Positions 8,274 through 16,435 are shown, numbered from the stretch's first letter. The stretch: DNA of 36,787 nucleotides from Ruminococcus sp. (GCA_021200415.1 JAJQGO010000035.1:1-36787); one strand, 5' to 3'. Made by a program: numbers and translations. Notes: generated from the sequence alone by a model not told the origin.

Positions 8274-8576
8274 ATGTTTGGTATATTGAGAAGGGTAAAC
8301 AGAGAGGTCAGGGACAGAACGGTTTATATGGAGGTTTTCGGGGACAATAAGGTGGCGTATCGTGTGATAACCGGAAAAATCGAATCCTTCGGCAGCGAGG
8401 TAAATACATATGGAATCGAGGCGGAGGATTATTGCAGCGGCGAAAAGGAAGCAATTCCCGATTTTTCGAGAAATATGGAGGATGCCGTCGATTTTGCGGA
8501 AATGCTCATAAGCGGCAGAGTCGCGCCGAAGCAGCTCTATAACAAAGCGCTGAATTATCTTTGCGTTTCGATATAA
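8274..8576 (+). CDS. Small conserved hypothetical protein (DUF6514-like)
   Basis: 100 residues, mixed charge, no signal peptide or membrane segment. It begins MFGILRRVNREV and runs through VAYRVITGKIESFGSEVNTYGI to a helical C-terminus (FAEMLISGRVAPKQLYNKAL). The pattern recalls a small family in Clostridia that I would tentatively match to DUF6514; the function is unknown. An AAAGGAGAG ribosome binding site precedes the ATG. It has its own promoter and is followed 6 bases later by the promoter of the next small gene. Confidence 0.75.
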   Translation: MFGILRRVNREVRDRTVYMEVFGDNKVAYRVITGKIESFGSEVNTYGIEAEDYCSGEKEAIPDFSRNMEDAVDFAEMLISGRVAPKQLYNKALNYLCVSI

Positions 8577-8582
8577 AGGGGC

Positions 8583-8611
8583 TGGACAAATTTTCTTTTT
8601 TGTGGTAGAAT
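8583..8611 (+). promoter_or_regulatory. SigA-type promoter of the YdbC-like gene
   Basis: TGGACA (8583-8588), 17-base spacer, TAGAAT (8606-8611). Confidence 0.75.
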
Positions 8612-8636
8612 GTACACTAAAAGGAGAGTGAGATTT

Positions 8637-8870
8637 ATGGCTGAACTCAAATTTGAAATTACCGAAAAAATAGGAGTTATATCCGAAAACGCAAAGGGAT
8701 GGACAAAGGAGCTTAACATGGTTAGCTGGAATGAGCGTGAACCTAAGTACGATATTCGCGAATGGTCGCCTGATCATTCAAAAATGGGAAAGGGCGTTAC
8801 GCTTACTGCCGATGAGCTTGCCGATCTGAAGAACCTTCTTGCGGAGCTTGACCTTGACTCCTTCGAGTAA
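8637..8870 (+). CDS. YdbC/PC4-type single-stranded DNA binding protein
   Basis: 77 residues. The sequence matches the YdbC-like family (PC4 fold), whose lactococcal member binds single-stranded DNA: an N-terminal beta-rich half (KFEITEKIGVISE, WTKELNMVSWN), the conserved YDIREWSPDHSKMGKGVTL block, then a C-terminal helix (LADLKNLLAEL). It would act on the chromosome in DNA or transcription-related processes; the exact role in this family is not settled. The start at 8637 was chosen for its AAGGAGAG ribosome binding site; an ATG nine codons earlier overlaps the promoter's -10 box. Confidence 0.85.
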   Translation: MAELKFEITEKIGVISENAKGWTKELNMVSWNEREPKYDIREWSPDHSKMGKGVTLTADELADLKNLLAELDLDSFE

Positions 8871-8908
8871 TCAAAGCGTGTGCAAATAAAAATACAACGC
8901 TCTAAAAG

Positions 8909-8948
8909 AAAATCACCGTGCCTCATATACGAAGCACGGTGATTTTTT
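8909..8948. terminator. Bidirectional terminator between convergent genes
   Basis: A strong stem, AATCACCGTGC (8911-8921) with GCACGGTGATT (8934-8944), flanked by an A-run on the left and a T-run on the right. It can stop both the YdbC-like gene and the GH13 operon coming from the other side. Confidence 0.85.
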
Positions 8949-8965
8949 ATGCAGTAAATTTTATT

Positions 8966-10549
8966 TTATTTTATCATTGTGAAACGGTTTTCGTTTCCTG
9001 CCTTGTCGGTGAAGTTGTATTTCGGTCTTGCCCATACTGCGCCGTTTTCAAGGGACTTGTAAATAACAAGCTCCTCCTGCGTTTCAGTGTGGCGGGCAAC
9101 TGCGATAACCTCATATTCGCCGCCCTTGTAGTGGCGGTATTTAGCTCCCACAGTAACCTCCGTAATGGATTCCGCCTTGGGAAGCTCCGTCTTTTCAGGC
9201 TCATTGTTTACAATATCATCGGAAACGATTATCATTGACGAGAACGGCGGCATTTTGATATTTGCGCTGCCGTTGCTGACGCTGACTGTTTTTGCGCTGA
9301 TAACATCTACAAGTGCAGGCACTGATGTGTTGAAGCTGAACTCTGATTCGCTGTCGCTGAGGTTCAGCGCAACGTAAACGGTCTGACCGCCCTGTTCCTT
9401 GCTGAAAAGAAGCTGCTGATTGCGGACAGTGATTGTGTGATATTCGCCTGTTCTGAGGGCAGGATAAGCACGGTATATACGTCCGAGCTTGACGATGTGC
9501 TTGTAGAGGGAGGTGTTCTCCTTTTCCATATCTGCGAGATAGAGGCAGGGGCGGAGATTGTCGTCGGAATTATTTTCCTTTCTTCCCTGAATGCCGTATT
9601 CGCTGCCGTAGTAAATTGACGGAATACCGGGCATTGTATACATGAGGGTATAGATAAGGGGCAGATATGCAGGATTGTTGACAGTGCTTGCAAGACGGTT
9701 TACATCGTGGTTGTCAACGAAGGTGTAAAGATTTACGCCCTTGTAGATGCCGTATGCGCCTGACTGACGGTTAATTGAGTAGTCAATCTCGAAATAATTT
9801 TTATCGTTGTGGGAGGAATAAAGTCCCTTGTAGCACTCATAATTTGTAACGCTGTCAAGCATTTCAGGGTTAGCCCAGCGCTTGTAGTCACCGTGAATAA
9901 TCTCACCCATGAGCCAGAAATCACGCTTTTTGCCCTTGCAGAAGCTGCGCAGTCTTTTGAAAAAGTCGAAGTCAATGCAGTCAGCCGCGTCGAAGCGTAT
10001 TCCGTCTATGCCGAATTCCTCAATCCAGTAGTTAATGGCGTCGATAAGATGGTCGCAGACGCCTACGTTTCTCAGATTCAGCTTAACGAGGTTATAGTGA
10101 CCGTTCCAGCCCTCATACCAGAAATTATCTCCGCACGGACTCTTTCCGCCGAAGTTGAGGTTCTGGAACCAGTCGCAGTAGCCCGAATTCTGACCGTTCT
10201 GCTGAACGTCCACGAACTGTGGGAACTTTCTTCCAACATGGTTGAAAACGCCGTCAAGGATAACTCTTATGCCGTTTTCGTGGAGCTTATTGCAGATATG
10301 TCTGAAGGAATTGTTATCGCCCAGACGTCTGTCGATGGTCTTGTAGTCAGTTGTATCATAGCCATGCTCGACAGATTCAAAAACAGGGCCGAAGTATACT
10401 GCGTCAACGTTCATTTCCTTAAAGTGATCGATCCAGTCAAGCACCTTATCCAGTCGGTAAACGACCTCGCCGCCGTCGTTGAATTTAGGCGCGCCGCAGA
10501 ACCCGAGAGGGTAGATGTGATAAATTATTGCGTTATCGTACCAGTTCAT
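8966..10549 (-). CDS. GH13 alpha-amylase family enzyme fused to a DUF1653 domain
   Basis: 527 residues without a signal peptide, so a cytoplasmic glucan or maltooligosaccharide hydrolase or transferase. The four GH13 regions are clear: DGVFNH (about 99-104), GIRFDAAD with nucleophile Asp187, GEIIHG with acid/base Glu216, and FVDNHD ending at Asp282. After the usual C-terminal beta domain (about 380-450) comes an extra segment (about 459-525) with VGAKYRHYKGGEYEVIAVA, ARHTETQEELVIYKSL and WARPKYNF, which is a complete DUF1653 unit, a small domain normally found alone. The start at 10549 has GGAG 7 bases upstream; a TTG four codons earlier lacks a site. It is downstream of the HD gene in one operon (38-base gap). 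A long antisense frame here is a shadow. Confidence 0.9.
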   Translation of the reverse strand: MNWYDNAIIYHIYPLGFCGAPKFNDGGEVVYRLDKVLDWIDHFKEMNVDAVYFGPVFESVEHGYDTTDYKTIDRRLGDNNSFRHICNKLHENGIRVILDGVFNHVGRKFPQFVDVQQNGQNSGYCDWFQNLNFGGKSPCGDNFWYEGWNGHYNLVKLNLRNVGVCDHLIDAINYWIEEFGIDGIRFDAADCIDFDFFKRLRSFCKGKKRDFWLMGEIIHGDYKRWANPEMLDSVTNYECYKGLYSSHNDKNYFEIDYSINRQSGAYGIYKGVNLYTFVDNHDVNRLASTVNNPAYLPLIYTLMYTMPGIPSIYYGSEYGIQGRKENNSDDNLRPCLYLADMEKENTSLYKHIVKLGRIYRAYPALRTGEYHTITVRNQQLLFSKEQGGQTVYVALNLSDSESEFSFNTSVPALVDVISAKTVSVSNGSANIKMPPFSSMIIVSDDIVNNEPEKTELPKAESITEVTVGAKYRHYKGGEYEVIAVARHTETQEELVIYKSLENGAVWARPKYNFTDKAGNENRFTMIK

Positions 10550-10587
10550 TAGAAACTCCAATCTTTGCCGTTATGCGGCAAGTAAAA

Positions 10588-11184
10588 TTATTTATTGCTT
10601 CCCTCAAGAAAATAGGAAGCCTCCATATCGGCAACACTTAATGCGAATGCAAGGGGATACTGCTCGAGAGCCTTGCCGATAGAATTTTTGTCCTCATTGC
10701 CGGAAAATCCCATGTGATAGCGGATAGCAAAGGCTTCCTCACGGGAAAGGCGGCTGTCACCGTAAAAATATCCTGATATTATGTAAACTGATTTTTCGCC
10801 GTGGCCATACGGCATACTGTCGGAAATTGTGTAATAGGGAACCTTTTCCCATACGCCCTCCGCGTTTTTGGCATTACGGTAATCAACCGTATAGAAATTT
10901 ATCTTGCACAAATCGTGAAGAAGCGAAACGATGGCGATTGTTTCCTCGGAGTAGCTCATACCGTACACATCCTTAACGCGTTGGCGTTCAAGGTAATCCT
11001 TCAGGCAGTGATAAACATTCACGCTGTGCTGAACAAGACCTCCCTCATAAGCTCCGTGGAATCGTGTGCTGCTGGGAGCGGTAAAGAAGTCGCACTTATT
11101 TGTAAGGTAATCGAGAAGCTTATCAGCGCCTGCGCGCTTGATATTTTCGGTATAAATAGAGATAAATTCTTCCTTGGCAGTCAT
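10588..11184 (-). CDS. HD-domain phosphohydrolase
   Basis: 198 residues with the HD-superfamily metal-binding pattern: His in GGLVQHSVNV, the LLHDLCK doublet (HD), a His in IRYHMGF and Asp in SVADMEAS. Such stand-alone HD proteins act on nucleotides or nucleic acids in the cytoplasm; the substrate is not readable from sequence. An N-terminal helical segment (about 1-40) precedes the HD core. The start at 11184 has GGAGG 7 bases upstream; an ATG six codons earlier does not. It is the first gene of an operon with the GH13 enzyme, from a strong promoter. The pairing with an amylase is curious and may simply be transcriptional. Confidence 0.85.
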   Translation of the reverse strand: MTAKEEFISIYTENIKRAGADKLLDYLTNKCDFFTAPSSTRFHGAYEGGLVQHSVNVYHCLKDYLERQRVKDVYGMSYSEETIAIVSLLHDLCKINFYTVDYRNAKNAEGVWEKVPYYTISDSMPYGHGEKSVYIISGYFYGDSRLSREEAFAIRYHMGFSGNEDKNSIGKALEQYPLAFALSVADMEASYFLEGSNK

Positions 11185-11227
11185 TATAAGCCTCCTTAGC
11201 ATAAACTAATAGAATATCTATATAACA

Positions 11228-11256
11228 ATTATAACACATACCGTTCCGATTTTCAA
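11228..11256 (-). promoter_or_regulatory. SigA-type promoter of the HD-GH13 operon
   Basis: On the minus strand TTGAAA (11251-11256), 17-base spacer, TATAAT (11228-11233). Confidence 0.8.
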
Positions 11257-11313
11257 GTATCGGGAAAAATTTTTGAGATTATTGTGATTTTGCTGACAAT
11301 TTTAAAAATAACT

Positions 11314-11343
11314 GTATATAATTACGGAAATATAATCATATAG
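11314..11343 (+). promoter_or_regulatory. Candidate SigG-type promoter upstream of sigG
   Basis: GTATA (11314-11318) fits the forespore SigG -35 pattern; 18 bases later CATATAG (11337-11343) fits the CATnnTA-like -10 at 5 of 7 positions. Autoregulation by SigG is known in Bacillus subtilis. The match could be chance in an A/T-rich spacer. Confidence 0.35.
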
Positions 11344-11452
11344 AAAATATTTCCAATGATTACAGTAAAAATTGCTGTCAATAATAATACCGGAGCAATT
11401 CGGTATCCGCTTCCGGAAAAGCGGAGCAGCCAGAGGCTGTTGGAGTATTGTA

Positions 11453-12226
11453 ATGGCTTACAGCAAAGTGGTAATATCGGGAATAAATACATCTGAACTC
11501 ACCGTCCTGAAGGAGGAGGAGAAAATGGCTCTTCTCAGGGAAATTAAGGAAACGGGCAGCAAGGAGGCAAAGGATAAGCTCGTGAACGGAAATCTGCGCC
11601 TTGTGCTTAGCGTTATCCAGAAATTTACGGGCAGGGGAGAGGATATTGACGATCTTTTTCAAATCGGCGTTGTGGGACTTATAAAGGCAATCAATAATTT
11701 TGATCTGACAAAGGAGGTACGCTTTTCCACCTACTGCGTACCTATGATAAGCGGTGAGCTGCGGCGGTATCTGCGGGATTACGGGCAAATAAAGGTCAGC
11801 CGTTCACTAAAGGATCTTGCCTACAAGGCAATTCAGGCAAAGGAGCGTCTTATGATAAAAAATCAGCGTGAACCGAATATCGAGGAAATAGCGGCGGAAA
11901 TTGAAGCGAAGCGGTCTGATGTTGTAATAGCTCTCGAGAGCATAAGCGACCCGATATCGCTGTATGAGCCGGTTTATTCGGATTCGGGAGATACACTTTA
12001 CATCATGGATCAGATCGGCGATAAAAACGACGTTGAAAGCTGGCTTGAGGAGCTTTCCATACGTGACGCAATCAAGGAGCTTAGCGAACGTGAGCGCAAT
12101 ATACTTCATCTCAGATTTTTGCAGGGGAAAACGCAGGTTGAGGTGGCAAATGAAATCGGTATCTCACAGGCGCAGGTTTCACGCCTCGAAAAGGGCGCGA
12201 TAAATCGAATTAAAGGAAATTTGTAA
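11453..12226 (+). CDS. sigG: RNA polymerase sporulation sigma factor SigG
   Basis: Late forespore-specific sigma factor that directs spore maturation genes. The 257 residues have the SigF/SigG layout: the short N-terminal VVISGINTSELTVLKEEE segment typical of SigG, region 2 with LVNGNLRLVLSVIQKF, DDLFQIGVVGLIKAI and FDLTKEVRFSTYCVPM (core binding and -10 recognition), region 3 (IKVSRSLKDLAYKA), and region 4 helix-turn-helix QVEVANEIGISQAQVSRLEKGA. The N-terminal motif and lack of a pro-sequence favour SigG over SigF, SigE or SigK. The start at 11453 has TGGAG 7 bases upstream; an upstream in-frame ATG 27 codons earlier lacks a site. It stands alone rather than next to spoIIGA-sigE. Its presence implies the organism can, or recently could, form endospores. 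Confidence 0.9.
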   Translation: MAYSKVVISGINTSELTVLKEEEKMALLREIKETGSKEAKDKLVNGNLRLVLSVIQKFTGRGEDIDDLFQIGVVGLIKAINNFDLTKEVRFSTYCVPMISGELRRYLRDYGQIKVSRSLKDLAYKAIQAKERLMIKNQREPNIEEIAAEIEAKRSDVVIALESISDPISLYEPVYSDSGDTLYIMDQIGDKNDVESWLEELSIRDAIKELSERERNILHLRFLQGKTQVEVANEIGISQAQVSRLEKGAINRIKGNL

Positions 12227-12244
12227 TTTTATGGCATTTTTTAC

Positions 12245-12273
12245 TTGACTTTTGTTCTAAGATGTACTAAAAT
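12245..12273 (+). promoter_or_regulatory. SigA-type promoter of the low-complexity membrane protein
   Basis: TTGACT (12245-12250), 17-base spacer, TAAAAT (12268-12273). Confidence 0.65.
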
Positions 12274-12307
12274 AAAACGTATAGTAGTTATTTTAGGAGC
12301 GTGTTTC

Positions 12308-12328
12308 ATGTATCATGAACAAGGTTAA
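12308..12328 (+). other. Six-codon upstream mini-ORF overlapping the next start
   Basis: ATG at 12308, six codons, stop TAA at 12326-12328. The AGGAG site (12295-12299) is 8 bases from this ATG but 15 bases from the ATG (12315) of the membrane protein, which lies inside the mini-ORF in another frame. Translation of the main gene may therefore depend on re-initiation. The peptide itself may have no role. Confidence 0.35.
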
Positions 12329-12950
12329 GAGTTTTTTCAGCGGATTATCCAAATCTACGAGGATTACATTGATTTCGTGCGGATGCTTTATTCTGCTGAC
12401 ATTGTTAATATTGATATTTTTTATGATATTTCCGATTACACCGTCGGAAAAGGCAATTGCCAAAATCGGAAGCGAAGGGCTTGTTTATCAGGACGGTGAC
12501 GAAACGGTTGAAACGACAACCACAACAACCACAACCGGAAATTATGTTACGACTACCGTTACCACGACAACGGCAGCTGCCAACACAAGCGCAACGTCAA
12601 CTACAGTAAGCGGATTCCTTTCGGGAGGCTATATCAGCACAGGTGAAGAGGGCGTAAACGACTATGAGTCCGGCGACTCCGAGCCATACGGCAATACATC
12701 ATCGGACAACTCCTCGTCAGACGATTCAGGCACGTCAGGCAGCGACTATTCGTCAGTATCGACAACCGAGTCGAAAACCGAAGCGGCAACAGAAGCTCCT
12801 ACGGCGGCGGCAACTGAAGCTCCCACAGCGGCGGCAACGGAAGCACCTACAGCCGCGGCAACAGAAGCTCCTACGGAGGCGGCTACAGATCCGCCGGTAA
12901 CTCCAACTGAAGCTCCCGCGGAGGACGACGGAGAAACGGGCGAGGAATAA
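12315..12950 (+). CDS. Single-pass membrane protein with Thr/Ser/Ala-Pro-rich extracellular tail
   Basis: 211 residues. A short basic cytoplasmic N-terminus is followed by one strong membrane helix (about 17-42, ITLISCGCFILLTLLILIFF) and a long low-complexity outside part: runs of threonine (about 66-86), a Ser/Asp/Gly-rich stretch, and four repeats of an eight-residue unit AATEAPTA, ending in acidic residues. Such tails act as flexible spacers on the surface of ruminococci. No catalytic or binding domain is visible. The ribosome binding site is badly spaced for this ATG (see the mini-ORF). A strong terminator follows, so the gene is monocistronic. Confidence 0.8.
   Translation: MNKVKSFFSGLSKSTRITLISCGCFILLTLLILIFFMIFPITPSEKAIAKIGSEGLVYQDGDETVETTTTTTTTGNYVTTTVTTTTAAANTSATSTTVSGFLSGGYISTGEEGVNDYESGDSEPYGNTSSDNSSSDDSGTSGSDYSSVSTTESKTEAATEAPTAAATEAPTAAATEAPTAAATEAPTEAATDPPVTPTEAPAEDDGETGEE
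12783..12878 (+). repeat. Four tandem 24-base coding repeats
   Basis: Units at 12783-12806, 12807-12830, 12831-12854 and 12855-12878 encode AATEAPTA-like octapeptides with synonymous differences between units. Copy number probably varies by slippage. Confidence 0.85.
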
Positions 12951-12980
12951 AGCAATAAAATAATCCCCCTCGGGAAAATA

Positions 12981-13013
12981 AAAGCGGCTTTATAGCCGCT
13001 TTTTTGTTTTTTT
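12981..13013 (+). terminator. Rho-independent terminator
   Basis: AAAGCGGCT (12981-12989) and AGCCGCTTT (12994-13002) with a 4-base loop and a long T-run. Confidence 0.92.
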
Positions 13014-13093
13014 CAGTCAGACACAGATTCATGGAATCATGGAGAGATGCCTTCCTATCGCACGATTGTACTATAAAATAGCAACATTGTTTA

Positions 13094-13122
13094 TTGACAT
13101 TTTTGGAGGAATATTGTAGAAT
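13094..13122 (+). promoter_or_regulatory. SigA-type promoter of the GH30 xylanase
   Basis: TTGACA (13094-13099), 17-base spacer, TAGAAT (13117-13122). Close to consensus, so strong basal expression is expected unless repressed. Confidence 0.8.
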
Positions 13123-13166
13123 TCTATTAACAGGTTTGTTGAATAAACTAAGGGGAGGAATTAAAA

Positions 13167-15173
13167 ATGAATCTGAAAAAAATTACGGCAGCCTTTACCG
13201 CATCTGCATTTGTGCTGTCAACCTTGTCGTTTTTTCCAAAGGAGGATATTTCGGCGGCAAGCGAATGTGTTGTTGATACCTCTGTCGAATATCAGACAAT
13301 AAGGGGCTTCGGCGGTATCAATCATCCTGAATGGACAGGACAGGATCTGACAGCGGAACAAAGACAAACTGCTTTCGGAAACGGTGATGACGAGCTGGGA
13401 CTTACTATTTTAAGAGTGTACGTGAATCCCGACAGCTCCCAGTGGTATAAGGCACTTCCGACAGCTCAGACAGCCTCGAGCATGGGGGTTACTGTTTTTG
13501 CTTCGCCGTGGGAACCGCCTTCTGAGCTTACCGAATCGGGAGGCAGCAACGGCAAGCTTCATCTTCCAAGCTCAAATTACGCTGCCTATGCACAGCATCT
13601 CAATGATTTCGGTACCTATATGAAGGAAAACGGTGTTGATCTTTATGCAATATCGGTTCAGAATGAACCCGATTACGCTTCTGAATGGACTTATTGGTCA
13701 ACAGACGAAACAACCGATTTTATCGCAAATTACGGCGATATGATAACAAGTACAAGGCTTATGTCGCCCGAATCGTTTCAATATGCTCCTTTGACGGCTT
13801 CATGGGTAAGCGACGGAGGCAAAACCTTCTATCAGAAAATATTGAACAACAGCAAGGCTATGGAAAACTGCGATTTATTCGGCACTCATTTTTACGGCAC
13901 GCAAAGAGAGTGGATGGATTATCCTGAGCTTGAAAGCTGCGGCAAGGAAATTTGGATGACCGAGGTTTACGTTCCCAACAGCAATGCGGATTCGGCAAAT
14001 AATTATCCGGAGGCTCTGGACGTTGCGGAAAATATTCACAACGCTATGGTTGTGGGAAATATGAGCGCCTATACATGGTGGTATATCCGCAGAAGCTACG
14101 GCTTAATGACCGAGGACGGAGCAATAAGCAAGCGCGGCTACTGCATGGCGCAGTATTCAAAATACGTTCGCCCCGGGGATGTCCGTATAGATGCAACTGA
14201 GCAGCCTGCGGACGATGTGTATATTTCAGCCTACAAGGGGGACGATAATCAGGTGACTATAGTTGCCATAAATAAAGGCTCTGAGGGCTATGCACAGCAG
14301 TTTTCCGTCAGCTCCGATTCGCAGATTACGAATATCGACCGCTACAGAACCTCAAGCACCGAAAACATTGCCGAAACGGTAAATCTGGAGTACACCGGCA
14401 ACAGCTTCTGGGCGCAGCTCCCTGCGGAAAGCGTTTCGACATTTGTTGTAACTCTCGCTGATGAGCCGGTTGAAGCCGATGATAACGGCTGGTATTTCCA
14501 CAGCACCTTTGAGGGGGACACCGACAGCTGGCAGGGACGCGGCGATGCCACAGTTCTCATAAGCGGACGCACAGCCTATGAGGGCGGCGAGGCTCTTCTT
14601 GTTCAGGACAGAACAGCCTCATGGAACGGCGTGTACAGAGTTTTGAATACGGATGCTTTCGTTCCGGGCAACGAGTACAGCTTCAGCGTGAACGTCACAT
14701 ATCTTGACGGTTCGGCGACAGATAAATTCTACCTGAAGCTTCAATATACAGACGCAAACGGAGATACCCGATATGCTACGGTTGCCGAGGGAACGGGAAT
14801 CAAGGGCGAGTGGATACAGCTTGCGAATACAAATTATCTTATTCCGGAGGACGCATCGGATATGCTGCTGTATGTTGAAACTGCCGAATCAACGAATAAT
14901 TTTTACATTGATGAGGCAATCGGCGCGGTTGGCGGAACTATAATTTCCGGTGCGGGCGAAGCGCCTGATATACTTCTTGGCGACGTGAATCTTGACGGAA
15001 CAATCGACTCCTTTGATTTGGTTTCCGCACGAATCGGATTTATCAGCGGATTTGAAAAAACAGCATCGTCAATTGCTGCGGACGTGGATCAAAGCGGTGA
15101 ATATAAGGTGAACGATATTGTTCTTTTGCAGGAATATATTCTCAGGAAAATAAGTGAATTCCCGACAGTGTAA
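13167..15173 (+). CDS. Secreted GH30 (subfamily 8) glucuronoxylanase with CBM22 and type I dockerin
   Basis: A cellulosomal xylanase that cuts glucuronoxylan outside the cell. A signal peptide (1 to about 31, ending near ISAAS) leads into the GH30 barrel and its side beta-domain (about 35-430): acid/base Glu167 in VQNEPDY and nucleophile Glu266 in WMTEVY. The WWYIRRSYG motif (305-312) contains the arginine that in characterised subfamily 8 enzymes binds the methylglucuronic acid branch, so dependence on that branch is predicted. A CBM22 follows (about 441-590; xylan-binding family), then a type I dockerin (604-661) with two calcium loops, DVNLDGTIDSFD and DVDQSGEYKVND, for docking to a scaffoldin cohesin. 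An AGGGGAGG ribosome binding site precedes the ATG. It is monocistronic. Confidence 0.94.
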   Translation: MNLKKITAAFTASAFVLSTLSFFPKEDISAASECVVDTSVEYQTIRGFGGINHPEWTGQDLTAEQRQTAFGNGDDELGLTILRVYVNPDSSQWYKALPTAQTASSMGVTVFASPWEPPSELTESGGSNGKLHLPSSNYAAYAQHLNDFGTYMKENGVDLYAISVQNEPDYASEWTYWSTDETTDFIANYGDMITSTRLMSPESFQYAPLTASWVSDGGKTFYQKILNNSKAMENCDLFGTHFYGTQREWMDYPELESCGKEIWMTEVYVPNSNADSANNYPEALDVAENIHNAMVVGNMSAYTWWYIRRSYGLMTEDGAISKRGYCMAQYSKYVRPGDVRIDATEQPADDVYISAYKGDDNQVTIVAINKGSEGYAQQFSVSSDSQITNIDRYRTSSTENIAETVNLEYTGNSFWAQLPAESVSTFVVTLADEPVEADDNGWYFHSTFEGDTDSWQGRGDATVLISGRTAYEGGEALLVQDRTASWNGVYRVLNTDAFVPGNEYSFSVNVTYLDGSATDKFYLKLQYTDANGDTRYATVAEGTGIKGEWIQLANTNYLIPEDASDMLLYVETAESTNNFYIDEAIGAVGGTIISGAGEAPDILLGDVNLDGTIDSFDLVSARIGFISGFEKTASSIAADVDQSGEYKVNDIVLLQEYILRKISEFPTV

Positions 15174-15178
15174 AACAA

Positions 15179-15209
15179 CCGGCTGTATTTCAATACAGCC
15201 GGATTTTTT
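15179..15209. terminator. Terminator between the GH30 gene and the convergent MFS gene
   Basis: A perfect 11-base stem, CCGGCTGTATT (15179-15189) and AATACAGCCGG (15192-15202), then a T-run. It ends the xylanase transcript; the A-rich left flank gives only weak termination for the opposite strand. Confidence 0.9.
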
Positions 15210-16364
15210 CTATTTCCCCCTACATCTTTTTTCCGTCGCGGAAATCATATAAAGCAGCAGCACGAAAAAGAACGCAAGAAACAGGGGCATGAGCTTCAGG
15301 CTGATATGATTTGCAATCAGTCCGAAAACAGGAGGCATAAGGGTTGAGCCGACATAGGCGCTCGCCATCTGGATTCCGATTATGCCCTGAGAATTTTCAG
15401 CTCCGAAATTGGCAGGGGTCGAGTGAATAATGCACGGATAAACAGGGCCGCAGCCGAAGCCTATTACAATGAAGCCTATGAGAGCCGTCGTCTTAATGGG
15501 CAGCGCAATGAGCAGAACTCCCAGCAGCGCAATTCCCGTGCCGAGCCGAATCATTTTATTATCGCCCAGCTTGTCCGAAATGAAGCCCGAGATAAATCTT
15601 CCTGCGGTTATGCCGATGAAAAAGAGCGAGCCGAACGCTGCCGCCTCCTCCTTTGAGGCACCCTGTGTGCCCTCGAGATAGCTGCTTGCCCAGAGCATTG
15701 TTGTGGATTCCGCAGCGCAGTATGAGAAAAATCCGGTCAGCAGAAAGGGAACACCTCTTATTTTCAGCGCACCCTTTATTCCGAGAACAGCTGTGCTTTC
15801 CTCATTTTGGGCGGAGGCTCCGTTGATTTTCCACAGGGGCATGGTTATGAGCAGCACGGCGGCTATTCCGAATTGCAGATACGAAACCATGCGGTATCCG
15901 TCAGACCATGCGGCATGAGTCAGGGCATAGCTCATAATGTAGGGACTTATAATCGTTCCGACTCCCCAGAAGCAGTGAAGCCAGCTTATGTGCCTTGATT
16001 TGTAATGAAGCGCAACGTAATTATTCAGAGCAGCGTCAATTGCTCCTGCGCCAAGACCGTACGGTATGCCCCAAAGACACAAATGGTAAAATTTGGTTGA
16101 CGCGGAAAAGCCGAACAGGGCAATGGCTGTGAGAAGAACGCTGATAATCGTCACGTTTTTTGTCCCGAATTTTTTCGTGACACGCTCCGACATAAGACCG
16201 GAAATTATAGTTCCGCCGGAAATTATCATGGAAACTATTCCCATGTACGACAGGGGAATGTCAAATTCTCCGCGGATTGTGGGCCATGCCGAGCCGAGCA
16301 GCGAATCGGGCAGACCAAGACTTATAAATGCAAGATATATTACAGCAAGCAGCAGTGAATACAT
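15210..16364 (-). CDS. MFS transporter, fucose-permease-like
   Basis: A 384-residue cytoplasmic-membrane permease with about 12 hydrophobic segments. The N-terminal half has SLGLPDSLLGSAWPTIR and, after helix 2, the loop SERVTKKFGTKN, matching the MFS A-motif region; the second half repeats it as GFISDKLGDNKM. The LPDSLLGSAWP segment recalls the fucose permease/YfkF-type branch, many of which carry sugars, but the substrate is not assignable. The start at 16364 has GGGAGAGG 6 bases upstream, unlike an ATG or TTG further out. It has its own promoter and is read toward the xylanase. A role in uptake of a xylan-derived sugar is possible by location only. Confidence 0.88.
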   Translation of the reverse strand: MYSLLLAVIYLAFISLGLPDSLLGSAWPTIRGEFDIPLSYMGIVSMIISGGTIISGLMSERVTKKFGTKNVTIISVLLTAIALFGFSASTKFYHLCLWGIPYGLGAGAIDAALNNYVALHYKSRHISWLHCFWGVGTIISPYIMSYALTHAAWSDGYRMVSYLQFGIAAVLLITMPLWKINGASAQNEESTAVLGIKGALKIRGVPFLLTGFFSYCAAESTTMLWASSYLEGTQGASKEEAAAFGSLFFIGITAGRFISGFISDKLGDNKMIRLGTGIALLGVLLIALPIKTTALIGFIVIGFGCGPVYPCIIHSTPANFGAENSQGIIGIQMASAYVGSTLMPPVFGLIANHISLKLMPLFLAFFFVLLLYMISATEKRCRGK

Positions 16365-16406
16365 ATTTACCTCTCCCTTTGTATGAAATCTGAGCTGAAC
16401 CAATAC

Positions 16407-16435
16407 ATTTTAGCATACGTATAAGAAAAAATCAA
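16407..16435 (-). promoter_or_regulatory. SigA-type promoter of the MFS gene
   Basis: On the minus strand TTGATT (16430-16435), 17-base spacer, TAAAAT (16407-16412) with TG one base upstream (extended -10). Confidence 0.7.

Noticed and set aside
9809..10552. 247-codon plus-strand frame opposite the GH13 gene
   Set aside because: Antisense shadow of the conserved catalytic regions; no start signals.
12783..12878. Tandem repeats as a CRISPR array
   Set aside because: Units are contiguous, in frame and coding for a surface linker; there are no spacers.
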